Shown here in pieces: positions 17,324-25,494 of a stretch of DNA of 37,579 nt. This stretch comes from an uncultured Alphaproteobacteria bacterium (GTDB taxonomy: Bacteria > Pseudomonadota > Alphaproteobacteria > Micropepsales > Micropepsaceae), in the NCBI GenBank assembly GCA_903897605.1, contig CAIUCH010000033.1, positions 1 through 37,579 on the forward strand, read 5' to 3'. Both the position numbers and the translations under genes were made by a program. Positions within the stretch are counted from its first letter, which is position 1, and each line of letters starts with the position of its first letter. The notes beneath the pieces were generated by a model. That model made no database searches. It had not been told where the DNA came from and saw nothing but the letters and a program-made list of their open reading frames with translations.

Positions 17324-19564
17324 TTGCCGCGCCGGACTGCGAATGCACCGCCGCTCGACAAGGCACGTCTGCTCGTTCTGCTCGCCGGACATCCCGGCGC
17401 AACCAAACGCGACCTGGCGCGGCTGACTGGCCTGAAGGGTTCCGATCGCATTGTTCTCAAGCGCCTGTTGCGCGAATTGGAATCCGAAGGCGCGATTGCG
17501 GGCAACGTCAAACGCGGCCTGACCAAGGCGGGCGAATTGCCGGAAATCGCTCTTCTGGAAGTCACGGGCATCGATCCCGATGGCGAGTTGCTGGCACGGC
17601 CGCTCAACTGGGTCTCCAACGCCGAACCGCCGGTGATTTATGTCGCCCCACCCAAGGATGGCGTGGCCCTGGCAAGCGGCATGCGCATCCTGGCGCGGCT
17701 GGAAAGGCGGGGCACCAACTATGAAGCGGCAATCGTGCGACGTCTGGAACCCGAGGCCGGACCGGAGCGTGTGCTTGGCGTTCTGCGCGAAAACGCCTCC
17801 GGCTTTCGCGTCATCCCGGTGGATCGCAAGGCGCGCGGCGAATATGTCCTGGACAAGGCCGATGCCGCGGACGCCAGGAACAACGAACTAGTGTTGGCCG
17901 AGCCCATTGGCCGCAAGGCCGCAGGCTTCCCCCGGGTGCGGTTGGTGGAACGCATCGGCAGCATGGACAGCCCGCGCACCATCAGCCTGATCGCCATTCA
18001 TGCCCATGGCATTCCCACCGTCTTTCCGCAAAGCGTGCTGGACGAAGCCAACGCGGCAAAGCCGGTCGAACCCAAAGGGCGCAGCGATCTGCGATCCATC
18101 CCCCTCGTCACCATCGATCCGGAAGATGCGCGCGATCATGACGATGCGGTCTGGGCCGGACCGGACGACGATGCCGCCAATAAGGGCGGTCATGTCATTC
18201 TCGTCGCCATCGCCGATGTCGCCCATTATGTGACGCCCGGATCGGCACTGGACAAGGAAGCGCTCAAACGCGGCAACTGCGCCTATTTTCCGGACCGAGT
18301 GGTGCCGATGCTGCCGGAAGAACTCTCAGCCGATCTCTGTTCCTTGAAGGAAGGCGTGGACCGGGCCTGCCTTGCGGTGCGCATGGTGTTCGACCCCCAG
18401 GGGCACAAACGCAGTCACACTTTTGTGCGCGGTGTGATGTGTTCGGGGGCGCGGCTGACTTATGCGCGGGCCCAGGCGGCATTCGACGGCAAGCCGGATG
18501 CCGACATGAGCGCCACGGTGCGCAAGACCCTTGGCGATCTTTGGACAGCCTACAAGACGCTGGTCATCGCGCGCGATAAGCGCAGCCCGCTGGATCTTGA
18601 CCTGCCCGAGCGGCGTATCCAGCTGGGCGCCGACGGTCATGTCGCCAGCATCGCGTTCCGCGAGCGTCTGGAATCCATGCGACTGATCGAGGAATGCATG
18701 GTGTTGGCCAATGTCGCGGCGGCCGAGGCACTGGAGAATGCCCGCACGCCTCTCATCTACCGGATCCACGACCATCCCAGCCGCGAAAAGCTGTTCGCGT
18801 TTTCCGATTTCCTCCGTACCCTGAATATCAACTTCGCCAAGGGCCAAGTGATTCAGCCCGGCGCCTTCAACCGCATTCTGGCCGGCGCCAAAGGCATGCC
18901 GCACGAAGCGGTGATGAACGATGTGGTGCTGCGCAGCCAGGCGCAGGCGATCTATGACGCGGCCAATATCGGCCATTTCGGTCTGAACCTGGCCAAATAT
19001 GCGCATTTTACATCGCCGATCCGGCGCTATGCCGATCTGATCGTGCATCGCGCCCTGATCCGCAGCCTGAAACTGGGCGGCGATGACGGACTGACCGACC
19101 GGGAGATCAAGCATCTGCCGCAAATCGCGCAGGCCATTTCCCTCACCGAACGCCGTGCCATGGCGGCGGAGCGCGACTCCACCGACCGTTATGTCGCCGC
19201 ATTCATGCAAGATCGGATCGGCGCCACCTTCGAAGCCCGCATCACCGGGGTCACGAAATTTGGGCTGTTCGTGCGCCTGAAGGAATCCGGCGCCGAAGGT
19301 TTGCTGCCGGCGCGGGCGTTGGGTGCGGAATATTTCCGCCATGACGAAAAAGCCCAGGCCATGCGCGGCGAACGCAGCGGCACGACGTATGGCCTAGGCG
19401 ACGCCATCACCGTGAAACTGGCGGAAGCCGCCCCGATTACCGGCGGTCTGCGGTTCGAGCTTGCGGAGGGCGGCGCGATTCCGGCCCGGGCGCACCGGCC
19501 GTCACCGCCGGGAAAGACTGCCCGGGACAAAAATAAGCACCGTTTCAAGCCGAAAAAACGTTGA
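17324..19564 (+). CDS. rnr: Ribonuclease R
   Basis: RNase R is a processive 3'-5' exoribonuclease that degrades structured RNA and works in trans-translation and rRNA quality control. The 746-aa product has an N-terminal winged-helix-like domain (about 10-65), cold-shock domains (about 70-230) and the RNB catalytic core. The core starts at TIDPEDARDHDDAVWAG, which carries the four Asp that bind Mg. AHFTSPIRRYADLIVHRAL follows, then an S1 domain (FEARITGVTKFGLFVRLKES) and a basic tail ending RFKPKKR. The start is TTG at 17324, directly abutting the topA TAA. No in-frame ATG is near, and the residues after it already fit the family. topA-rnr adjacency implies coupling. Confidence 0.95.
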   Translation: MPRRTANAPPLDKARLLVLLAGHPGATKRDLARLTGLKGSDRIVLKRLLRELESEGAIAGNVKRGLTKAGELPEIALLEVTGIDPDGELLARPLNWVSNAEPPVIYVAPPKDGVALASGMRILARLERRGTNYEAAIVRRLEPEAGPERVLGVLRENASGFRVIPVDRKARGEYVLDKADAADARNNELVLAEPIGRKAAGFPRVRLVERIGSMDSPRTISLIAIHAHGIPTVFPQSVLDEANAAKPVEPKGRSDLRSIPLVTIDPEDARDHDDAVWAGPDDDAANKGGHVILVAIADVAHYVTPGSALDKEALKRGNCAYFPDRVVPMLPEELSADLCSLKEGVDRACLAVRMVFDPQGHKRSHTFVRGVMCSGARLTYARAQAAFDGKPDADMSATVRKTLGDLWTAYKTLVIARDKRSPLDLDLPERRIQLGADGHVASIAFRERLESMRLIEECMVLANVAAAEALENARTPLIYRIHDHPSREKLFAFSDFLRTLNINFAKGQVIQPGAFNRILAGAKGMPHEAVMNDVVLRSQAQAIYDAANIGHFGLNLAKYAHFTSPIRRYADLIVHRALIRSLKLGGDDGLTDREIKHLPQIAQAISLTERRAMAAERDSTDRYVAAFMQDRIGATFEARITGVTKFGLFVRLKESGAEGLLPARALGAEYFRHDEKAQAMRGERSGTTYGLGDAITVKLAEAAPITGGLRFELAEGGAIPARAHRPSPPGKTARDKNKHRFKPKKR

Positions 19565-19653
19565 ATTTCAGAGGATTGACGGGATCCGCTTGACAGGGCG
19601 GGGTCCATCCCGCAAAAACCGCCCCTCTCGACCTGTCTCTTCTGGAGTTCGCC

Positions 19654-19821
19654 ATGGCCAAGCCCACCACTGCCAAGATTCGCCTCAACAGCGAAGGCAA
19701 TACCGGCTTTTTCTATGTCGCCAAGAAGAATACCCGCACCATGACGGAAAAATTCAAGATCAAGAAATATGATCCCGTCCTGCGCAAGCATGTCGAATTC
19801 AAAGAAGGCAAGATCAAGTAA
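19654..19821 (+). CDS. rpmG: 50S ribosomal protein L33
   Basis: The product is 55 aa, beginning [20 protein letters not shown], then [20 protein letters not shown] and [15 protein letters not shown]. This is the L33 consensus of the non-zinc (Cys-free) type used in alphaproteobacteria; it sits near the ribosomal E site. A TGGAG site about 8 nt before the ATG supports the start. It is 89 bp after rnr, the usual alphaproteobacterial order. Two TTGAC-type hexamers (19576 and 19590) upstream could serve an own promoter, but no good -10 is seen. It converges on the esterase gene with a 24-bp gap. Confidence 0.97.
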   Translation: MAKPTTAKIRLNSEGNTGFFYVAKKNTRTMTEKFKIKKYDPVLRKHVEFKEGKIK

Positions 19822-19845
19822 GCGATCCGCTTACGGCCCCTTCTC

Positions 19846-20790
19846 TCACGCCACCGCCAATGCATCGCGCACCGCTTTCGCCGCGGCGGCCACGGCCTCA
19901 TGCGCCTGCGGCAGCACCGTCTGCAGATAGACAAAGCAGTGCACCATGCCGTCGTAATCAGCGACGGTGGCCTTCACCCCTGCCTGGCGCAGCTTCTCGG
20001 CATAGGCCAAGCCTTCGTCATGCAAGGGATCATAGCCACCCAGCATGATGTAAGCGGGCGGCAGGCCGGTGAAATCCTTGGATCGCAGCGGCGAAATTTT
20101 CGGTGAGGCGCGATCCGCGCCCGGCGGAAGGATCTGGTCGTTGTTCCAATCGATCGTGCGCTTGTCGAGAAAATAGCCGACGCCGTATTTCTCCATCGAC
20201 TCGAAATGGCCCGCGAAATCGGTGGCGGGGAAAAGCAACAGCTGGAATGCAATCGCCATCCCGCCTTTTTCCTTCATCGCCTGCGTGAGGGACGCCGTGA
20301 GCAGGCCGCCGGCGGAATCGCCGCCCACCGCGATGCGGCCCGCATCGACACCGAGCGTGGATGCATTCTCGAATATCCAGTGCAGTGCGGCTGCCGCGTC
20401 GTCCAGTGGCGCGGGCCATTTGTGTTCGGGCGCCAACCGGTATTCCACCGCGATCACCCGAAAGCCGCCCTGATGGGCGAACAGACGGCAAAGCCCGTCA
20501 TGGGTATCAAGGTCGCCCACCACGAAACCGCCGCCGTGAAAATAGACCAGAGCAGGTTGCGCGTCGCCACCGACCGCAATCGGGGCATAGGCCCGGGCAT
20601 GAATATCGCCCTTTGGCCCGGGGATCTTGAAATTCTCGATCTTGCCCACCGGCACATCCTTGGGCCCGACCAGACCCATCATGCCGGCGAAGCTCATGCG
20701 CATGGCGCCGAGCGGCATCTCCCACGGCTTGGGGCGCGGGATCGCCGCCGCCTGATCGAGAAAGGCTTTCACCAGTGGATCGAGGGGCAT
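19846..20790 (-). CDS. Alpha/beta-hydrolase, hormone-sensitive-lipase (family IV) esterase
   Basis: This 314-aa predicted cytoplasmic carboxylesterase has no signal peptide. The HGGGF oxyanion-hole motif is at 85-89. The nucleophile elbow GGDSAGG has Ser159. The acid and base fit ILGGYDPLHDEG (Asp) and DGMVHCF (His), the standard HSL order. VEYRLAPEHKWPAPLDD is typical of family IV enzymes such as EstE1 and Aes. The N-terminal cap helix starts MPLDPLVKAFLDQ. The substrate is unknown; these enzymes usually prefer short acyl esters. It follows the small unknown gene in the same direction across repeat copy B and ends tail-to-tail with rpmG. Confidence 0.93.
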   Translation of the reverse strand: MPLDPLVKAFLDQAAAIPRPKPWEMPLGAMRMSFAGMMGLVGPKDVPVGKIENFKIPGPKGDIHARAYAPIAVGGDAQPALVYFHGGGFVVGDLDTHDGLCRLFAHQGGFRVIAVEYRLAPEHKWPAPLDDAAAALHWIFENASTLGVDAGRIAVGGDSAGGLLTASLTQAMKEKGGMAIAFQLLLFPATDFAGHFESMEKYGVGYFLDKRTIDWNNDQILPPGADRASPKISPLRSKDFTGLPPAYIMLGGYDPLHDEGLAYAEKLRQAGVKATVADYDGMVHCFVYLQTVLPQAHEAVAAAAKAVRDALAVA

Positions 20791-20846
20791 GTGGTCCTGA
20801 AAAGAACGTGAGCCGTCATGCTATCGCAAGGAACGCGCAGCGAATA

Positions 20847-20969
20847 CCGGCTTTCTTCCCCGTGAGGCCGACAAGCAAAAGCTCCTGCGGAGCTTTTGCC
20901 GGCCGAACGCCCGCGAAGCGGGCAGCGGCGCAGCTTTTAGCGCTTGCCCGCGTGCCGCACAGATGGGGG
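20847..20969 (-). repeat. Structured intergenic repeat, copy B (inverted)
   Basis: Read on the minus strand it begins CCCCCATCTGT (20969-20959) and continues GCGGCACGCGG, identical to copy C over this stretch. It ends GGGGAAGAAAGCCGG (20861-20847). Inside are a perfect 11-bp hairpin GCAAAAGCTCC/GGAGCTTTTGC with a 3-nt loop (20875-20899) and GCCCGC/GCGGGC (20909-20923). It separates the 83-aa unknown gene from the downstream esterase gene, both on the minus strand. The left boundary is only 5 bp from the unknown gene's stop codon. Confidence 0.75.
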
Positions 20970-20973
20970 AAAT

Positions 20974-21225
20974 CTAGTGAATCGTCAGAGGTCCGTCAGG
21001 ATTGAGCCGGTGGCTGGCGATATCGCCCAGCATCACCAACAGCAGGAACCAAATATAGGCGCGCTCGCGCTCGCCTTCCGCTTCGAAATTGACCACGGCG
21101 CGATAGGCGTAATCGCAAGCGTCCGCGCCATGTTCCTCGGCGAAATCGGATGCCAGACGCATCATCTCGCCCGTGGTGAGTTGAATCTTTGCCCTGCGGC
21201 CTAAGCCGGATTTCGATAATGCCAT
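20974..21225 (-). CDS. Hypothetical protein, 83 aa
   Basis: I do not recognise a family. The frame from ATG 21225 begins MALSKSGLGRRAKIQLTTGE, then MMRLASDFAEEHGADACDYA, and a helical YRAVVNFEAEGERERAYIWF segment followed by LLLVMLGDIASH. The pattern suggests a small, mostly helical soluble protein with acidic and aromatic clusters. I chose ATG 21225 (GGCGGTGG just upstream); a longer frame to 21300 would start with TTG and adds a Gly/Pro-rich stretch. Codon use matches the neighbours, supporting a real gene. It is divergent from coaBC with about 190 bp between starts, and repeat copy B begins right after its stop. Confidence 0.65.
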   Translation of the reverse strand: MALSKSGLGRRAKIQLTTGEMMRLASDFAEEHGADACDYAYRAVVNFEAEGERERAYIWFLLLVMLGDIASHRLNPDGPLTIH

Positions 21226-21417
21226 GCCACCGCCCCCCTGGGCTGGAGGCCATAAGAGCATGGCCATGTTTAGCGAATCATTAACCGGGGATTTCTCCAA
21301 CTGTCTGAATTTGAAACATTATCCAGAAGTACCTAGGAACTACACATTCTGATCGTGGTTCTGTATATTCCCCCCTCCCATTGCCGTATTTTTGCGGGAA
21401 CCCAGGATTTTACAATC

Positions 21418-22617
21418 ATGCGCGGCAAAAGCATTCTTCTCGTCATTGGCGGCGGCATAGCGGCTTACAAGTCGCTGGAGTTGATCCGTCGCCTCGCCGA
21501 ACGGGGCGTGAAGGCCCGCGCCATCCTGACCGGGGCGGGAGCCCATTTCGTGACGCCTTTGTCGGTGTCGGCCCTGACGGGTGACAAGGTCTATGCCGAC
21601 CTTTTCAGCCTGACCGACGAAAGCGAGATGGGTCATATCGAATTGTCCCGGGCTGCCGACCTGGTGGTGGTCGCGCCGGCCACCGCCGATCTGATGGGCA
21701 AGCTGGCGGCCGGTCTGGCCAACGATTTGGCCTCCACCGCCCTTCTGGCGACCGACAAACCGATCCTGATGGCGCCGGCGATGAACGTACGCATGTGGCA
21801 AAGTCCGTCCGTGCGCCGCAGCGCCGGGATCTTGGCCCGCGACGGCGTCCAATTCGTCGGCCCGAATGATGGCGATATGGCGTGTGGAGAATTCGGTCCA
21901 GGGCGCATGGCCGAGCCGCTCGAGATCGTTGCCGCGATCGAAAAGATGCTGGAGGTGCGCGGCGGCGCGCTGGATGGCTTCAAGGCGCTGGTGACGGCGG
22001 GTCCCACCCAGGAACCGCTCGATCCGGTGCGATTTCTCGCCAACCGCTCGTCCGGCAAGCAGGGCTATGCCATCGCCGATGCCCTGGCCCGCGCCGGGGC
22101 CGACACGGTGCTGATCTCCGGTCCGGTGGAGATCGCGCCGCCTTCCAACGTCACTTTGCGCAAAGTCGTCACCGCCCGCGAAATGCTGGCGGCCTGTGAG
22201 GCCGAATTGCCCGCCGATATCGCGGTGATGAGCGCGGCGGTCGCCGACTGGCGGCCAGACATCGCCGCCAACAGCAAGATCAAGAAAGACACCGAGCATA
22301 AGGCCCCCGCCATACGTCTGATCGAGAACCCTGATATTTTGGCCACCCTGGCGCGGCACAAAAACCGCCCACGCCTGGTGGTCGGCTTCGCCGCCGAAAC
22401 CGATGACGTGTTGGCCAACGCGGTTGGCAAGCGGGCCAGAAAAGGCGCGGACTGGATCGTCGCCAACGATGTCTCCGGCAATGTCATGGGCGGCGACCGC
22501 AATCAGGTCCATCTCATTACCGCGGCGTCGCAGGAACATTGGCCGGAAATGTCCAAGACCGATGTCGCACACCGGCTGGTTCAACAGATCGCCCGGCAAT
22601 TTCAGGAAAGATCGTAA
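21418..22617 (+). CDS. coaBC: Bifunctional phosphopantothenoylcysteine decarboxylase / phosphopantothenate-cysteine ligase
   Basis: CoaBC makes 4'-phosphopantetheine for coenzyme A. The N-terminal CoaC flavoprotein domain (about 1-180) starts [20 protein letters not shown]. It has the active-site His in [29 protein letters not shown], and the flap Cys in [13 protein letters not shown]. The CoaB ligase domain (about 190-399) shows [39 protein letters not shown] and KIKK. The length of 399 aa is normal. I chose ATG 21418; a GTG at 21355 would add 21 non-conserved residues. The stop overlaps the dut start (TAATG), a very common pairing. Confidence 0.97.
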   Translation: MRGKSILLVIGGGIAAYKSLELIRRLAERGVKARAILTGAGAHFVTPLSVSALTGDKVYADLFSLTDESEMGHIELSRAADLVVVAPATADLMGKLAAGLANDLASTALLATDKPILMAPAMNVRMWQSPSVRRSAGILARDGVQFVGPNDGDMACGEFGPGRMAEPLEIVAAIEKMLEVRGGALDGFKALVTAGPTQEPLDPVRFLANRSSGKQGYAIADALARAGADTVLISGPVEIAPPSNVTLRKVVTAREMLAACEAELPADIAVMSAAVADWRPDIAANSKIKKDTEHKAPAIRLIENPDILATLARHKNRPRLVVGFAAETDDVLANAVGKRARKGADWIVANDVSGNVMGGDRNQVHLITAASQEHWPEMSKTDVAHRLVQQIARQFQERS

Positions 22618-23072
22618 TGAAAGTCGGATTGAAACGTCTCCCGCATGGGGACGGACTGGCGTTGCCGCATTATGCCACGGCAGGCGCCGCCGGTCTGGAT
22701 CTGCTCGCCGCGATTGACGGCGAAATCGAACTGCTGCCCGGCAAGCGGGCCGCCATTCCGTGCGGCATCGCCATCGAACTGCCGCATGGCATGGAGGCGC
22801 AGATACGTCCCCGTTCCGGCCTGGCGCTCAATCACGGCGTCACCGTGTTGAATGCGCCCGGCACCATCGACAGCGATTATCGCGGCGAGATCAAGGCCAT
22901 CTTGATCAATCATGGCGATGCGCCGTTTAAGATCACGCGCGGCGCCAAGATCGCGCAGATGGTGATTGCCCGCCACGAACAGGCCGAAATCGTCGAAAGC
23001 GAAATCCTCTCGGACAGCGTTCGCGGCGCGGGCGGCTTCGGTTCGACCGGCATGACGGTCAAGACGTCATGA
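22617..23072 (+). CDS. dut: Deoxyuridine 5'-triphosphate nucleotidohydrolase
   Basis: Dut hydrolyses dUTP to dUMP and pyrophosphate, keeping uracil out of DNA and feeding dTMP synthesis. The 151-aa trimeric-type enzyme has all five motifs: [23 protein letters not shown], the uridine-binding [29 protein letters not shown], and the C-terminal P-loop-like [10 protein letters not shown] that closes the active site. The start ATG 22617 shares one base with the coaBC stop. The stop overlaps the rrf2 start by 4 bp, so coaBC-dut-rrf2 form one translation-coupled unit. Confidence 0.97.
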   Translation: MKVGLKRLPHGDGLALPHYATAGAAGLDLLAAIDGEIELLPGKRAAIPCGIAIELPHGMEAQIRPRSGLALNHGVTVLNAPGTIDSDYRGEIKAILINHGDAPFKITRGAKIAQMVIARHEQAEIVESEILSDSVRGAGGFGSTGMTVKTS

Positions 23073-23524
23073 TGCTGCGCCTGTCCCGCAAGACCCTGCT
23101 GGCGCTGGAGGCGGTGATCGACATCGCCTTCAATGCACGCCCCGAACCCGTACAGGCCAAGGAAATTACTGCCCGACAAGGCGTGCCGCAGCGCTATCTG
23201 GAACAGGTGATGCAGCAACTGGTGCGCGCCGGCGTGCTTAAGGGCGTGCGCGGCCCGCGTGGTGGCTACCGCCTGGCGCGCGAACGCCGCCGCATTTCGG
23301 TGGGCGATGTCGTGCGCATTGCCGAAAGCATCGAGGATGCCGAAGAGGAAAAGATCCGGCCCCGCTCGGAGCTGGGCCTGCGGATCGTGGCGCCCCTGAT
23401 TCAGACCTTGCAGGACGACATCATGGCGCAACTCGACGCCATCTCGATCGAGGATCTCTGCCAGCGTGCCCGCGTCCAAGGTGTGGATGTGACGGGTGCC
23501 GCCGGCGCCGATTTCGCAATTTGA
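23069..23524 (+). CDS. Rrf2 family transcriptional regulator (no Fe-S cysteine cluster)
   Basis: The 151-aa product has an N-terminal winged helix: [19 protein letters not shown], the recognition region [20 protein letters not shown], and the wing [18 protein letters not shown]. This is the standard Rrf2 signature. IscR- and NsrR-type members carry three Cys after the wing; here only one Cys is present (EDLCQRAR), so a [2Fe-2S] sensor is unlikely. It resembles cysteine-metabolism regulators such as CymR, which senses through the CysK complex. It overlaps dut and sits 11 bp before cysK, supporting a role in sulfur/cysteine control and autoregulation. That role is inference. Confidence 0.9.
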   Translation: MMLRLSRKTLLALEAVIDIAFNARPEPVQAKEITARQGVPQRYLEQVMQQLVRAGVLKGVRGPRGGYRLARERRRISVGDVVRIAESIEDAEEEKIRPRSELGLRIVAPLIQTLQDDIMAQLDAISIEDLCQRARVQGVDVTGAAGADFAI

Positions 23525-23535
23525 CAGGAGCTTAG

Positions 23536-24495
23536 ATGCAGACGGGAAAGCCCGGCCGCGGCCGAATTTACAATTCCGTCACCGAGACGATCGGCGACAC
23601 ACCGCTGGTACGGATACACCGGATGGCCGAAGAGGCCGGCGCCAAGGCGGACATTCTGCTCAAGCTGGAATTCTTCAATCCCCTGGCCTCGGTCAAGGAC
23701 CGGATCGGCGTCGGCATGATTGAATCCCTGGAGAAACAGGGTCTCATTACGCCCGGCAAATCGACCTTGATCGAACCTACCTCCGGCAATACCGGAATCG
23801 CCTTGGCTTTTGTCGCCGCCGCCAAAGGCTATCGCCTGATCCTGGTGATGCCGGAATCGATGTCGATCGAGCGCCGCAAGATGCTGCTGATCATGGGCGC
23901 GGAACTAGAGCTTACCGACGCGGCCAAGGGCATGAAGGGCGCCATCGCCCGCGCCCAGGAATTGAAGGCGCAGATTCCGGACGCCGTGATCCCGCAGCAA
24001 TTCGAGAACCCCGCCAATCCGGACATTCATCGGCGCACCACCGCCGAGGAAATCTGGAACGACACCGAGGGCAAAGTGGACATCGTCATCTCTGGCGTCG
24101 GCACCGGCGGCACGATTACCGGCGTCGGCCAGGTGCTCAAGGCGCGCAAACCCAGCGTCAAAATGATCGCACTGGAACCCGAAGACAGCGCTGTTCTGTC
24201 AGGCGGTCAGGCCGGCCCGCACAAAATTCAGGGTCTGGGCGCGGGCTTCGTGCCCGCCATCCTGGACCGAAGCGTGATCGATGAGATCATCACCATTTCC
24301 AACGAGACGGCGCTGGAAACGGCGCGCCACGCAGCCCGGCTGGAAGGCATTCCGGTGGGAATCTCGTCTGGGGCCGCCATCGCCGCGGCGCTGGAGGTGG
24401 GCGCGCGGCCGGAAAATAAAGGCAAAACCATCGTTGCCGTCATTCCTTCTTTCGCGGAGCGCTATCTTTCAACCGCCTTGTTCGAGGGTTTGTAG
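23536..24495 (+). CDS. cysK: Cysteine synthase A (O-acetylserine sulfhydrylase)
   Basis: CysK makes cysteine from O-acetylserine and sulfide with PLP. The 319-aa product has [15 protein letters not shown] at the start, the Schiff-base Lys54 in [11 protein letters not shown], the substrate loop [10 protein letters not shown] (82-87 core), the phosphate-binding [12 protein letters not shown], and [10 protein letters not shown] and [12 protein letters not shown] typical of CysK rather than CysM. A strong AGGAG site lies 6 nt before ATG 23536. The 3' end overlaps the convergent glycerophosphodiesterase by 27 bp. Adjacency to a Cys-poor Rrf2 regulator recalls the CymR-CysK pair of Firmicutes. Confidence 0.96.
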   Translation: MQTGKPGRGRIYNSVTETIGDTPLVRIHRMAEEAGAKADILLKLEFFNPLASVKDRIGVGMIESLEKQGLITPGKSTLIEPTSGNTGIALAFVAAAKGYRLILVMPESMSIERRKMLLIMGAELELTDAAKGMKGAIARAQELKAQIPDAVIPQQFENPANPDIHRRTTAEEIWNDTEGKVDIVISGVGTGGTITGVGQVLKARKPSVKMIALEPEDSAVLSGGQAGPHKIQGLGAGFVPAILDRSVIDEIITISNETALETARHAARLEGIPVGISSGAAIAAALEVGARPENKGKTIVAVIPSFAERYLSTALFEGL

Positions 24496-25272
24496 GATAT
24501 CCGGGCGGTCGGTACAGATCGCATCGACTTTCTGCCCGAGCAACCGCATCATTTCGGCCTTGTCATTGACAGTCCAGGCCGCAATCTGAAGGCCGCGCTT
24601 GCGCGCCAGGGCAATCATGTCCGCTGTCGCATCCTGATAGCGGGGAAACCAGCCATTGCCGCCGGCGGACTTGATAATGTCCAGCACGGGGCGCGCATCG
24701 CCCCGCAATTCGTCGGTGGTGAACCAGCAACGCGCCTGCGGCATGCGGGCCTTGACCCGCGCCAAGCCGCGCCAATCGAATCCGACGAATATCGTGCGGG
24801 CCAGATGATCCTTCATCACCTCCAGCGCCGCGTCGGCCAGCGCAACCGGATCGGCGGAGGCGGGGTCGCCGGAGGATTTCAGTTCGACCAGCAGAATGAA
24901 AGGCTGTCGCGAGGGCAGCGCCGCCACTTCGGCCAAGGATGGAATAGTCGTGCCGTCCATTGGCACTAGCGCCGGGTGAAGGCCGGCATATTCGCTGGCC
25001 GGATCGGCACGGCCAAGATCGAAAGCCTGCAGCTCGGCCAGAGAGAGATCCTTGATCCGCGGTGTTTCGCCTTTCAACCAATTGCCATTCTTGCGCGTAA
25101 AGGCTGGGTTCAGCCGGAAGTCGTGATGCACCACCACCACGCCGTCGGCGGAGAGCTGGACATCCAGCTCCGCGCCGTCACACCCCAGTGCGATGGCATG
25201 ACGGAAAGCCGCCAGGGTATTTTCCGGCCGTAGCCCGCCGCCGCCGCGATGGGCGATATTCCAGGTGGTCAT
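24469..25272 (-). CDS. ugpQ: Glycerophosphodiester phosphodiesterase
   Basis: The enzyme hydrolyses glycerophosphodiesters from phospholipid turnover to glycerol-3-phosphate and an alcohol. The 267-aa cytoplasmic product has the GDPD catalytic motifs: [17 protein letters not shown] with the metal His/Arg and Glu, [19 protein letters not shown], and VELK for the third metal ligand. The C-terminus has [15 protein letters not shown] and [11 protein letters not shown], typical of UgpQ. I chose ATG 25272. An in-frame ATG at 25284 lies inside the conserved end of repeat copy C, and that end (GGGGGAA on the minus strand) may act as the ribosome site for 25272. It overlaps cysK tail-to-tail by 27 bp. 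Confidence 0.92.
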   Translation of the reverse strand: MTTWNIAHRGGGGLRPENTLAAFRHAIALGCDGAELDVQLSADGVVVVHHDFRLNPAFTRKNGNWLKGETPRIKDLSLAELQAFDLGRADPASEYAGLHPALVPMDGTTIPSLAEVAALPSRQPFILLVELKSSGDPASADPVALADAALEVMKDHLARTIFVGFDWRGLARVKARMPQARCWFTTDELRGDARPVLDIIKSAGGNGWFPRYQDATADMIALARKRGLQIAAWTVNDKAEMMRLLGQKVDAICTDRPDILQTLEQGG

Positions 25273-25277
25273 TTTTT

Positions 25278-25383
25278 CCCCCATCTGTGCGGCACGCGGT
25301 CAAACCGGCTACCGCACGTTCGGTACGCTGATGCTGCTGAATTCTCCCACCAAAGACTTCGGCTTGTGGGGGAAAAAAGCTGG
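25278..25383 (+). repeat. Structured intergenic repeat, copy C
   Basis: It begins CCCCCATCTGT (25278-25288) and continues GCGGCACGCGG as in copy B. It ends GTGGGGGAAAAAAGCTGG (25366-25383), aligning with the end of copy A. Its terminal hairpin CTCCCAC/GTGGGGG around GACTTCGGC corresponds to the copy A hairpin CCCCCGC/GCGGGGG around GGCTTCGCC, with a compensatory G-C to A-T change in the stem. It lies in the divergent space between ugpQ and the MATE gene, only 5 bp from the ugpQ start. Confidence 0.75.
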
Positions 25384-25494
25384 CGGCCGTTGCAATCACT
25401 TATACCGTGCCCGGTAACAAATTTCAGGCATCGAGCGAACCGGTTGCATGGCTCCATTGCGCCCTTTTGTCATTCGAATCCTGTAGAAGGGCTC

